This document shows, one piece after another, positions 27,881 through 36,913 of a stretch of 64,000 nt of DNA. Position numbers and translations under genes: made by a program. Positions within the stretch are counted from its first letter, which is position 1. Each line of letters starts with the position of its first letter. The notes under the pieces are model-generated. The model ran no database searches, was not told the origin of the DNA, and saw only the letters and a list, made by a program, of their open reading frames with translations. This DNA comes from Chthoniobacterales bacterium (lineage in GTDB: Bacteria > Verrucomicrobiota > Verrucomicrobiia > Chthoniobacterales > UBA10450): positions 1 through 64,000 of the forward strand of contig JACDGS010000004.1 of the NCBI GenBank assembly GCA_013821455.1, given 5' to 3'.

Positions 27881-28771
27881 TTAGGCACGAGGAAAATAGT
27901 CCCGGACGTAATCCGCGACGGCATCGTGCCAGTCACGCGGAGCAGCACCTGTGAGCTGCTCGTATTTTTCCGTCGCGAGGACGGTGTATATCGGCCGGCG
28001 CGCGACGAAGCTCTTCATCTCGCCTAACGATGAGGCGCCGACTTTGGTCGCACGCATCGGAATGTTGAGGCGGTGGCAGCAATCGAGCGCCCATTGCGCG
28101 TATTGCTGCCAACTGCATGCGCCGCGACCAGCCATGTGCAGAAGACCGCTAACCGACGAATCCTTCAGGAGCGGCGGTAAGAGTTCTGCGATGTCTTTGG
28201 TGTAAGTGGGAGTGGAAAACTTATCCGCCACGGCACTGACTTCTTCTTCCGCCCGAGCCTTTTGCAAAATCGCATCGACGAAACTGGGGCGATCGGGTCC
28301 GAAGACCCACGAGACGCGTAGCACGAGCGCGCGCTCGTTGGCGTCGAGGACAAGCCGTTCGCCTTCTCGCTTCGACTCGCCGTAAACACTGATCGGCTCA
28401 GCCGTGTCCTCTTCGCGGTAAGGCTCGCGCTTCTCGCCATCGAAAACGTAGTCGGTGCTGACGTGCAGGAAACGCGCGTCTTTCTCGCGGCAAATCTCGG
28501 CTAAGGCGTGCGGCGCCTCCGCATTGATCCGCATCGCCTCAGCGCGATGCTCCTCGCAATAATCGACATTCGTCAGCGCGGCGGCATTGATCAGGACATC
28601 GAAATCCAGCTTGCCTAACGTTGCGCGCAGTTCGTTAGGCTCGGCCAGATCGAGTTGCGCACGCGTGAAGCCCGTCACCCCAAATTCTTCGCGCCACTCG
28701 CGGGCCAGCGCAGCTCCGAGTCGCCCTCCCGCTCCGACGATGACAATTTTTTGCTCCGATGTTCCTGCCAT
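27881..28771 (-). CDS. rfbD: dTDP-4-dehydrorhamnose reductase family protein
   Basis: KIVIVGAGGRLGAALAREW...FDVLINAAALTNVDYCEEHRAEAMRINAEAPHALAEICREKDARFLHVSTDYVFDG. Confidence 0.92.
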   Translation of the reverse strand: MAGTSEQKIVIVGAGGRLGAALAREWREEFGVTGFTRAQLDLAEPNELRATLGKLDFDVLINAAALTNVDYCEEHRAEAMRINAEAPHALAEICREKDARFLHVSTDYVFDGEKREPYREEDTAEPISVYGESKREGERLVLDANERALVLRVSWVFGPDRPSFVDAILQKARAEEEVSAVADKFSTPTYTKDIAELLPPLLKDSSVSGLLHMAGRGACSWQQYAQWALDCCHRLNIPMRATKVGASSLGEMKSFVARRPIYTVLATEKYEQLTGAAPRDWHDAVADYVRDYFPRA

Positions 28772-28909
28772 ATCACTTCGCTCCTCTTAGCACACAATTC
28801 CCATGCCGCCGAGACGGCCGTCTTTCCATCCTGTGACGAATTCTCCGACCCTGCATCCAGCTCGCTGCATTGCGTGGGTGCGCGCACTGTTTATTCTGAA
28901 GCGCGACCG

Positions 28910-29350
28910 ATGCAGACCGGCAACTCGATTATCATGCACGCTCCGCGCCTAACGATTTTCGAGACGGCAGCGGATCTCGAGTCATGGCCGCGCATCCTTC
29001 CTCACTATCGCTGGATTCGTTTTCTCGAGCGCGGACCGAAGCAGAGCGTGGTTGAAATGGCGGCGACGCGTTCCGGCATTCCCATCTCCTGGACTTCGGA
29101 ATTCGAAGTCGATCGCGAAAAAATGGAGCTGCGTTTTCGTCATCTCAAAGCCTTCACGCGGGGTATGCGGGTGGTCTGGACTTTCACAGAAACTCCGTCG
29201 GGCGTGTTGGTCGAGATCATGCACGCCCTGCGTTTTCGCATCGCCGCGCTCGCGCCCATCGCGGAGCCGATCATCGGAAATTTCTTCATTCACCATGTTG
29301 CAAACCAAACCCTGCACGCGATGAAGGCGCATCTCGAAGCGCGCGCCTAA
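28910..29350 (+). CDS. SRPBCC/polyketide cyclase-like protein
   Basis: MQTGNSIIMHAPRLTIFETAADLESWPRILPHYRWIRFLERG...; TAA stop lies within GCCTAACG motif. Confidence 0.82.
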   Translation: MQTGNSIIMHAPRLTIFETAADLESWPRILPHYRWIRFLERGPKQSVVEMAATRSGIPISWTSEFEVDREKMELRFRHLKAFTRGMRVVWTFTETPSGVLVEIMHALRFRIAALAPIAEPIIGNFFIHHVANQTLHAMKAHLEARA

Positions 29351-29363
29351 CGGATACGATTCG

Positions 29364-30614
29364 ATGTCCAAACCAAAACGACGCGCGGTTATTACCGGTC
29401 TGGGTCCGATCACGGCGGTCGGAATCGGGCGCGATGAATTCTGGCAGGGATTGCGCGCGGAAAAAAGCGGCGTGCGCCATGTCACTTGTTTCGATAGCTC
29501 GATCTTCAACGCGCATTGCGCGGCTGAAATTCCCGCTTGGAAACCGGAGGAATTCTTCCCGCCACATCGGCTGAAACGGCTTGATCGTTATGCGCAATTT
29601 TCCGTGGCCTCGGCCAAACTCGCGCTCGACGACGCGGGCATTAAGTGGTCGCGCGAAGAGCCGCAGCATCGCGTCGGCGTGAGCTTCGGGACGGCGCTGG
29701 GCGGAATCGCGAACGCGGAATCGGAGCACGCACATTTTTTGAAAAAAGGATCGCGCGCGGTGAATCAGACGCTCGCGCTGCAAGTCTTCGGCGGCTCCGC
29801 GCACACGAACATCGCGATCGAGTTTGGCTTTCGCGGCGCGGGCACGACGAACTCTAATAGCTGCGCCAGCGGCACGATCGCGGTCGGGGAAGCGTTGCGT
29901 TATATCCGCGACGATTTCGCCGACGTTATCATTGCGGGTGGCGCGGAATCGCCGTTGAGTCAGCTCACTTTTGGCGCGTTCGCATTCATCAAAACGATGA
30001 GCCAGCACGCGGGGGATCCGGCGGAAGCATGCCGTCCGTTCGATCGGCTGCGCGATGGTTTTGTCATGGGTGAAGGCGCGGCGTCGTTAGTCATCGAGGA
30101 GCTTGAGCATGCGCGCGCACGAGGCGCACACATCTACGCGGAAGTGCTCGGCTACAGTTTGAACAACGACGCCTTTCACATGACCTCGCCTCTGCCCAGC
30201 GGCGAGTCGTGCATCCGCGCGATGCAGCAGGCACTGAGTGACGCGCAACTCACGCCTAACGACATCGATTACATCAACGCCCACGCCAGTTCCACCCAGC
30301 TCAACGACAGCACCGAGACGATGTCGATCAAGAAAGTCTTCGGCGCGCGCGCGGCGGAAATTCCGGTGAGCGGGACCAAGGCTTATACGGGCCACCCGTT
30401 AGGCGCGACCGGCGCGATCGAGGCGGCGCTTTGTGCGCTCGTGATCGATCGCGGGTGGCTGCCGCCGACTTTGAATTGGGAGAATCCCGATCCGGCCTGC
30501 GATCTCGATGTGGTGCCGCAACATGGCCGCGAGGCGAAGGTGAATTATGTTTTGAGTAACTCGTTTGGGTTCGGCGGAATAAACGCCTGCATCGTTCTGG
30601 GGCGGTTGGGTTGA
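29364..30614 (+). CDS. Beta-ketoacyl-[ACP] synthase family protein (KAS II-like)
   Basis: RRAVITGLGPITAVGIGRDEFWQGL...SNSCASGTIAVGEALRYI...YINAHASSTQLNDSTE...KAYTGHPLGATGAIEAAL. Confidence 0.94.
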   Translation: MSKPKRRAVITGLGPITAVGIGRDEFWQGLRAEKSGVRHVTCFDSSIFNAHCAAEIPAWKPEEFFPPHRLKRLDRYAQFSVASAKLALDDAGIKWSREEPQHRVGVSFGTALGGIANAESEHAHFLKKGSRAVNQTLALQVFGGSAHTNIAIEFGFRGAGTTNSNSCASGTIAVGEALRYIRDDFADVIIAGGAESPLSQLTFGAFAFIKTMSQHAGDPAEACRPFDRLRDGFVMGEGAASLVIEELEHARARGAHIYAEVLGYSLNNDAFHMTSPLPSGESCIRAMQQALSDAQLTPNDIDYINAHASSTQLNDSTETMSIKKVFGARAAEIPVSGTKAYTGHPLGATGAIEAALCALVIDRGWLPPTLNWENPDPACDLDVVPQHGREAKVNYVLSNSFGFGGINACIVLGRLG

Positions 30615-30645
30615 TAGGTCCCATGGGTCTTATAGGACCTATCGG
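30612..30645. repeat. Short hairpin repeat (ATAGGTCC...GGACCTAT)
   Basis: tgataggtcccatgggtcttataggacctatcgg; dyad directly after the KAS gene. Confidence 0.6.
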
Positions 30646-30690
30646 CTGCGGATAATTGACGCCGCTTCCGCGCGCTCCTAACGTGCGCGC

Positions 30691-31395
30691 GTGCAAGTCG
30701 AGTTGGAGCAATTGCTCATTCTGCAGGACCGCGCGCAGAAAATTCGGCAAGTCGAAGCAGAGCTGCGGACTTTGCCGCTGGAGCGAAAATCCCTCGATGG
30801 TCAAGCGGCCGCGGCGGCCGCTCATCTCGAGGCGCTGAAACAGCGCGGACGCACCGTTGAGGTGGAGAAAAAAAAGCTAGAGCTCGATGTCGGCACGCGC
30901 AACGACAGCATCGCGCGGCTGAAGACGCAGCAATACGAGACGCGCAAGAATGATGAGTTCTCCGCCATGGGCCGCGAGATCGAGCGTTATCAGAAAGAGA
31001 TCAGCGGACTGGAGGATCAGGAGTTGGAGTTGATGGAGCAAGCCGACCAGCTCAAGGCGCAGGTGGCGACGGAAGAAAAGCAAACCACGGCTGCGAAAGA
31101 ATCGATCGCGCGACAAGTCACGAACCTGGCTGCCAAAGAGTCAGCGTTGGGTGGACGATTGGAGGAGTTGAAAAAGGAATACGCGGATTTGGCCGCGAAA
31201 GTGGATGAAGATTTGCTCGATCTTTTTAATCGCCTGTTTTCGAGCAAAGGCGACGCGGCGGTGGTCGCGTTGGAACATGATTTCTGCACTGGATGTCACA
31301 TGAAAGTGACGACGCAGACGGCGGTGCGGGTGAAGGGTGGCAGAGAGATCGTGAGCTGTGAACAGTGCGGGCGGATTCTTTACTCTGCGGAATAG
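30691..31395 (+). CDS. C4-type zinc ribbon / coiled-coil protein (DUF164-like)
   Basis: 234 aa, GTG start; coiled coil then FCTGCHMKVTTQTAVRVKGGREIVSCEQCGRILY. Confidence 0.85.
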   Translation: MQVELEQLLILQDRAQKIRQVEAELRTLPLERKSLDGQAAAAAAHLEALKQRGRTVEVEKKKLELDVGTRNDSIARLKTQQYETRKNDEFSAMGREIERYQKEISGLEDQELELMEQADQLKAQVATEEKQTTAAKESIARQVTNLAAKESALGGRLEELKKEYADLAAKVDEDLLDLFNRLFSSKGDAAVVALEHDFCTGCHMKVTTQTAVRVKGGREIVSCEQCGRILYSAE

Positions 31396-31525
31396 GCGGG
31401 CGGTTCTTTTCGCGCCGAAGTTACTTTTCGCAGAGTAGCTCCTGTTTTCAGCGTGATCTAAGTGCAAGATAACGCGGGTGCAGTTAAATCTCGCATACCA
31501 GTCATTCACCGCCTCGCAACTTGCT

Positions 31526-31631
31526 TGTCATCCTGAGCGTAGCGAAGGACCTCGCATGCCGTTTTCGGCTTGGATTGATAACAACGCCGAATAACGCTTG
31601 CGGGGTCCCTCGCTTCGCTCGGGATGACAAG
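31526..31631. repeat. Intergenic inverted-repeat element, subtype B
   Basis: cttgtcatcctgagcgtagcgaaggacctcgcatgc...cgcttgcggggtccctcgcttcgctcgggatgacaag. Confidence 0.85.
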
Positions 31632-31657
31632 TCGGCGCGCTTAGCGACCCCCGACGT

Positions 31658-32782
31658 TTAGACGTTGAAACGGAACTCAACTACATCGCCGTCTTTGACG
31701 ACGTAGTCCTTCCCTTCGATCCGCAGTTTACCGGCTTCGCGCGCCTTCGCGAAACTGCCTAACGAGACTAAGTCTTCGTAGTGCACTGTTTCCGCGGCGA
31801 TGAAGCCACGCTCGAAATCGGTATGGATGACTCCCGCCGCCGCCGGCGCTCTGTCGCCTTCGTGAATTGTCCAGGCACGGGTTTCTTTTTCGCCCGTCGT
31901 CAGGTAGATGCGCAGGCCTAACAAGTGATAGACCGCGCGAATGAGCGCGCCCACGCCGCTGCTTTCGACTCCCAAGTCGCGCAAATATTCCTGCGCCTCG
32001 GCTTCGGCAAGATCGACTAACTCGCTCTCGATCTGCGCACTGATGACAACCGCTTCGGTGGCGAAATGGTTTTTCGCGTAGGTCTCGACCGCGCGCACGT
32101 GACGCCAGGCGGCGTTCTCTTCGTCCTGCTGCGCGATCGCGGCGAGATCCGACTCGCCGACGTTGCAGGCGAAGAGTGTGGGCTTGGAAGTAAGCAGGAA
32201 GAAATCGAGAGCCGTAATTTTTTCCTCATCCGTCAGCTCGAGGGTAATCGCAGGTTTTCCTAAATCGAGATGTGGGAGCATCTTCTCGATCAGCGCCGAC
32301 TCGGCCTTCGCGGTCTTCGATCCGGCGCGGACTTCCTTCTGCAAACGGTCACGGCGTTTGCCTAACGAGTATAAGTCTGCCAGGATCAATTCCGTGTTGA
32401 TGACTTCGATGTCGCGCACCGGATCGATCGTGCCGCTGACATGATGGATGTCGCCGTTTTCGAAGCACCTAACGACCTGTACGATCGCGTTGACTTCGCG
32501 GATGTGACTTAAGAATTGGTTGCCGAGCCCTTCCCCCGCGCTCGCCCCTTTCACGAGTCCCGCGATGTCCACAAATTCAATCGCGGCCGGGATGATTTTT
32601 TGTGAATGGGACAACTGCGCGAGCACGCCGAGCCGCTCGTCCGGCACGGTGACGATGCCGAGGTTTGGGTCGATCGTGCAAAACGGATAGTTCGCCGCCT
32701 GCGCTTTGCGCGTGCGCGTGACGGCGTTAAAGAGGGTGGATTTACCAACGTTAGGCAAACCCACGATTCCGGCGCTCAACAT
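31658..32782 (-). CDS. ychF: Redox-regulated/ribosome-binding ATPase YchF
   Basis: MLSAGIVGLPNVGKSTLFNAVTRTRKAQAANYPFCTIDPNLGIVTVPDERL. Confidence 0.97.
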   Translation of the reverse strand: MLSAGIVGLPNVGKSTLFNAVTRTRKAQAANYPFCTIDPNLGIVTVPDERLGVLAQLSHSQKIIPAAIEFVDIAGLVKGASAGEGLGNQFLSHIREVNAIVQVVRCFENGDIHHVSGTIDPVRDIEVINTELILADLYSLGKRRDRLQKEVRAGSKTAKAESALIEKMLPHLDLGKPAITLELTDEEKITALDFFLLTSKPTLFACNVGESDLAAIAQQDEENAAWRHVRAVETYAKNHFATEAVVISAQIESELVDLAEAEAQEYLRDLGVESSGVGALIRAVYHLLGLRIYLTTGEKETRAWTIHEGDRAPAAAGVIHTDFERGFIAAETVHYEDLVSLGSFAKAREAGKLRIEGKDYVVKDGDVVEFRFNV

Positions 32783-32833
32783 AGGCGCGGAGGTTACGTT
32801 GGAAGGAACTGCCCCGCAATTCGCCGCGCGAAA

Positions 32834-34996
32834 TCAGTTTAATCCGTGCGTTCGTCCTTGCAGATGCTCGGCGACGGTCGCGGCGAGCCGGTCCGGCAGA
32901 TAAGGCTTGGCGAGAAAGCCGTGACGGTTTTCCTGCTCGAAATCTTCCCCGAGCAATTCCGCGCTGTAGCCGCTGGTGAAGATGACTTTGAGGTCTGGTT
33001 TTTCGACGATGAGCGTATGCGCAAGTTGGCGACCGGAAAATGATTCGGGCATGACCACGTCCGTGAGCAGGAGATCGATTTGGTCGCGGTGCTGGGACCA
33101 AACCTTCAGCGCCTCGCGTCCGTTCGCAGCGGTGAGCACGCGGTAGCCAAGAACGCCGAGCGCCTGCCCGACGAATTCGCGTAACATTTCTTCATCTTCC
33201 ACCACAAGGATCGTGACGTCGCCCGCCGACACGCGGGCCGTCGTTAGGCTCTCCAACTTTGGCGTTTCGGTGATGATGCGATCGAGGCTGATCGGGAAGT
33301 AAGCGCGAATGGTCGTCCCGCATTGCGGCTCGCTCTCGACGTCGATCCAACCGCGATGCTGCTTCAGCACGCCATAGACGGTGGCCAATCCCATGCCAGT
33401 CCCCTCGCCCGGACCTTTCGTGGTAAAAAAAGGTTCGAAGATGCGAGCTACGGTGGCTTCGTCCATACCGTTCCCGGTATCCTGCACCGCCAGACAAATA
33501 TGTTTGCCGAGCTGCGCTTCGGGATGAAACCTGCAGGTTTCTTCGTCGATCACGACCTCGTAGGTGGCGACCGTCAACGTGCCGCCGTCGGACATCGCGT
33601 CGCGCGAGTTCAAAGCGAGATTCATGATCACCTGATCGACACTTCCGGGATCGGCAAAAATCGGCGGCAGATCGGCGGTAAGCTGCATCTCGAGCGCGAT
33701 GTGTTCGCCAATGATGCGGCGCAGCATCTCGACGGTTTGTTCAACGACATCGTTCAACGCGAGCGCCCGGCGTTGGATGATTTGTTTGCGGCTGTAGGCG
33801 AGAAGCTGCCGCGTCAGGGCCGTCGCGCGTTCCGCGGCGCGCTCCACATGTTGCAGAGAGGTGTGGAGTTTTTCGTCGAGGCCCGGGTTGCGCAGTTGCA
33901 GGGAAGTGTTGCCGAGAATGACGGTGAGAATGTTGTTGAAGTCGTGCGCCACGCCCGCCGCGAGACGGCCGACGGCTTCCATCTTTTGCGCCTGACGCAA
34001 TTCGTTTTCGAGGCGCGTGCGGTTGGTGATGTCCTGGAGAATGAGCAACTGGTAAGGCGAATCACCCAGCCGGAGAATTTGCGCGGTCACAAGAACGTCG
34101 CGCCCTTCGCCAGCTTGAGTAAGAATGGAAGCGGGTAATTCGCGAATAGCGCGTTCGTCGGTCAGTGCGGCGGCGATTTTTGCGTCGGTCCCTGGCTCGG
34201 ACCAAACCAGACTGCCATTCGCCAGAGCCTCCTCACGCGTTGCGCCGAGAAGTGTGACGAAGCTGGCGTTGACATCGAGGTAACCGCTGATGTCCAACCG
34301 CCGGATCGCCATCGGCAGCGGACTGCCGTGGAATGCCTTCGAGAATCGTTCCTCCGAATGGCGCAGCGCCACCTCAGCCATCGAGCGCTCGGCGACTTCG
34401 CTGGTGAGTTCTTCATTCGCGGCGCGCAACTCTGCGGTGCGCTCGTTCACTAATTTTTCCAGATCCTCCATCTGCCGATGCGCGATCTGGGTCAGCTCCC
34501 ATTTGCGCGAAAGCGCGTGCGCCATTTGCAACACTTCGACGTTATCGAACGGCTTTTTGAACACGAGCATTTGATCGGTGTTTCCGATCGTCTTCGAAAT
34601 TTCATCCCACGAATAATCTGAGTAAGCGGTGCAAACGACCATTTGCAGATCGGGAAATTCCTTCCAGATGCGCGAGATGGTTTCGATCCCATCCCAACCA
34701 GGCGGCATGCGCACATCGACAAACGCGACCGCGTAAGGCCGGCCACTGACATCAGCGGCGCGGACTTTCTCCAATCCTTCCTCGCCTTGAAAAGCGGAGT
34801 CGATCTGGAAGCTCACCGTCGACGCCACTTCTGCGGTTTCCCCGAAAAGCGCCGCTTCATCGGCGTTGAGTCCCGCCGTCATTTTGGCATCGGACGGGCT
34901 GAGGATTTTGCGAAAATCTTCGTGGATCGACGGGTTATCGTCGATCACGAGAATGCGATGATTTTCCGGCTGCGAAGTTGAAGACGTAGAGTTCAT
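32834..34996 (-). CDS. Response regulator-PAS-histidine kinase-response regulator hybrid
   Basis: 720 aa; N-term REC, PAS, HisKA (MEAVGRLAAGVAHDFNNILTVILGN), HATPase, C-term REC. Confidence 0.93.
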   Translation of the reverse strand: MNSTSSTSQPENHRILVIDDNPSIHEDFRKILSPSDAKMTAGLNADEAALFGETAEVASTVSFQIDSAFQGEEGLEKVRAADVSGRPYAVAFVDVRMPPGWDGIETISRIWKEFPDLQMVVCTAYSDYSWDEISKTIGNTDQMLVFKKPFDNVEVLQMAHALSRKWELTQIAHRQMEDLEKLVNERTAELRAANEELTSEVAERSMAEVALRHSEERFSKAFHGSPLPMAIRRLDISGYLDVNASFVTLLGATREEALANGSLVWSEPGTDAKIAAALTDERAIRELPASILTQAGEGRDVLVTAQILRLGDSPYQLLILQDITNRTRLENELRQAQKMEAVGRLAAGVAHDFNNILTVILGNTSLQLRNPGLDEKLHTSLQHVERAAERATALTRQLLAYSRKQIIQRRALALNDVVEQTVEMLRRIIGEHIALEMQLTADLPPIFADPGSVDQVIMNLALNSRDAMSDGGTLTVATYEVVIDEETCRFHPEAQLGKHICLAVQDTGNGMDEATVARIFEPFFTTKGPGEGTGMGLATVYGVLKQHRGWIDVESEPQCGTTIRAYFPISLDRIITETPKLESLTTARVSAGDVTILVVEDEEMLREFVGQALGVLGYRVLTAANGREALKVWSQHRDQIDLLLTDVVMPESFSGRQLAHTLIVEKPDLKVIFTSGYSAELLGEDFEQENRHGFLAKPYLPDRLAATVAEHLQGRTHGLN

Positions 34997-36785
34997 GTTG
35001 GTGGCCTAACGGATGCGATTGGTAGTTCAAGAGTAAAGCTCGCGCCGTGCCCGAGCCCGGCGCGTACTTTGCGTTGCGCAGCAGGTTGATGAGAATTTGC
35101 AACACCTTGTGCCGATCGACCCGCACCGGAGGCACGCTGGAAAATTTCCGTTCGAGCACAACGCCGTGCCGTTCGAAGGCGGAAACATTCATCGCGATCG
35201 CGTCGTCCACCAGACTATGCGCCGGCAGATTCTCAAAAACGCCGCTGACCTTGGCGTAGCTCTGCTGCATGGCCACGATCTCTTTAATGTGCTCGATATT
35301 TCGCCCAAGCTGGTCGGCTTCCTCGAGCAGCTCGGCGTTTTCCGCGATGAAGAATTCGCCCAGTTTCGCCAAGTAACCCGGGAGCTTTTGCCCGTTCGGA
35401 TCGTTCGTTAGGTAATGGGCGAGATTGCCATTTTGTCCGGTGAGAAGCGCCGCGGCCTGCGCGAGCTTGGGCGCTTTCGAGCGGCGCAGTTTTTCGATCA
35501 CCAGACTGGCGGAAACATTCACGCTATTGAGGACGTTGCCGACGTTATGCAGTACGCCGGTGGCGACCTCGGCCATGCCAGCGAGACGTGAAGTTTCGAG
35601 CAGCTTTTGCTGCGACTCGTGCAGCGCCTCTTCGGCTTCCCGGCGCTCGGTCATGTCGCGCAACACACTGGACATATATTCCACGCCGCCCTCCGCGTTC
35701 TTGTGCGCGATCAGCACCTGCGAAACGTGCACCTCTTCCCCCGCGCCATTGAGGATGGCGGTCTCGCCCGCCCATGAACCTTCTCTTACGGCGGTCGGCA
35801 GCGCTTGGTCGGAAATGATTGTGCGCGCCCATGCAGGGTGGAAGTCGAGCGTTTGCAGCTGGCGAATGTCCTTGCCATTGGTAAACCCAAGCACCTGGCG
35901 GCCGGCGTGATTTAAATAAAGCGCCTTTCCGTTTGGATCCGCGCTCATGACGATGTCCGGTGTCGCCTCGAGAATAGCGGCTAGCCGCGCGTGCGCCGCT
36001 TCCGCGCGTTCGCGTTCGATGATCTCGCGTTGGAGCGCGTTGATCTGTTCCTGCAGTTTCGCCTGGGCACCTTGCAGCGCGCCGTCTTGCGCCTGAATCT
36101 GCGCCAGCATCTGGTTGAAGGCATCGGTTAGCACGCCCAGTTCGTCGTCGCACACTTTCGTCGCGCGCACCGAGTAGTCTTTATCGTTAGCCACTGTCCG
36201 CGCGGTGCCGGCCAAACGCAGGATCGGGTCGGTGATGAAACGCTGAAATTGACTCGAAAGAACGAAGGCAAAAAGCAACGACGCGACTAGAACAAGCGCG
36301 AAGATCCCTCCGAAAAGCCGCAGCAGTTGCGAGGTCATCGCGTGCAGGTCGGCCAGCAAATAAAGCGTGCCTTCGCGCTTCCCATTCAACAGCACAGGCT
36401 GGGCGAGAAGAATGCGATTTCCGTTAATCTGGAAACCAGCGGCGGCGCGCGCGGTTTTAATGTCGTTCTCATCTCGCGCCGTGCCGAAGAAGGCGAGCCG
36501 CTGCCGATCCATCAACTCCAAACGGGCACTCACGATTTGCGGCATCGTCTTCAAGCCACTGAGAATTTCCGCGGCGGCCTCCTCGTCTTTGAACATCACG
36601 GCCTCGCCGCAATTGTGCGCGGTCATTTGACCTACGACCGCCAGCTCGTGGGCCGATTGCTGCCGCAAAGTGTAAGCCTGGAAATAAAAGAGCGCGGCGA
36701 ACGCAAACAGAAGCACTACGCCCGAGATCAACATGATCATAAGCATCAGCTTTTGCCGAATGGGGCGATCGCGCAGATTTAACAT
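34935..36785 (-). CDS. HAMP-PAS sensor histidine kinase with disrupted HATPase domain
   Basis: 616 aa; CHASE8-like N-term, HAMP, PAS, HisKA-like; ends [14 protein letters not shown] then out-of-frame tail; residual [13 protein letters not shown] in another frame. Confidence 0.85.
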   Translation of the reverse strand: MLNLRDRPIRQKLMLMIMLISGVVLLFAFAALFYFQAYTLRQQSAHELAVVGQMTAHNCGEAVMFKDEEAAAEILSGLKTMPQIVSARLELMDRQRLAFFGTARDENDIKTARAAAGFQINGNRILLAQPVLLNGKREGTLYLLADLHAMTSQLLRLFGGIFALVLVASLLFAFVLSSQFQRFITDPILRLAGTARTVANDKDYSVRATKVCDDELGVLTDAFNQMLAQIQAQDGALQGAQAKLQEQINALQREIIERERAEAAHARLAAILEATPDIVMSADPNGKALYLNHAGRQVLGFTNGKDIRQLQTLDFHPAWARTIISDQALPTAVREGSWAGETAILNGAGEEVHVSQVLIAHKNAEGGVEYMSSVLRDMTERREAEEALHESQQKLLETSRLAGMAEVATGVLHNVGNVLNSVNVSASLVIEKLRRSKAPKLAQAAALLTGQNGNLAHYLTNDPNGQKLPGYLAKLGEFFIAENAELLEEADQLGRNIEHIKEIVAMQQSYAKVSGVFENLPAHSLVDDAIAMNVSAFERHGVVLERKFSSVPPVRVDRHKVLQILINLLRNAKYAPGSGTARALLLNYQSHPLGHQHELYVFNFAAGKSSHSRDRR

Positions 36786-36913
36786 CGGACTTTGAACTTG
36801 CGTTCACAGCTACTTTCGAGCCTGAAGTGAAAAATTTAGCAGCCGCTAGAAAACAGCGTCCGCCCTGAAAGAAGCTCTCCCTTCTGGAACGTCTCCTGCT
36901 TTCACGGGACACG

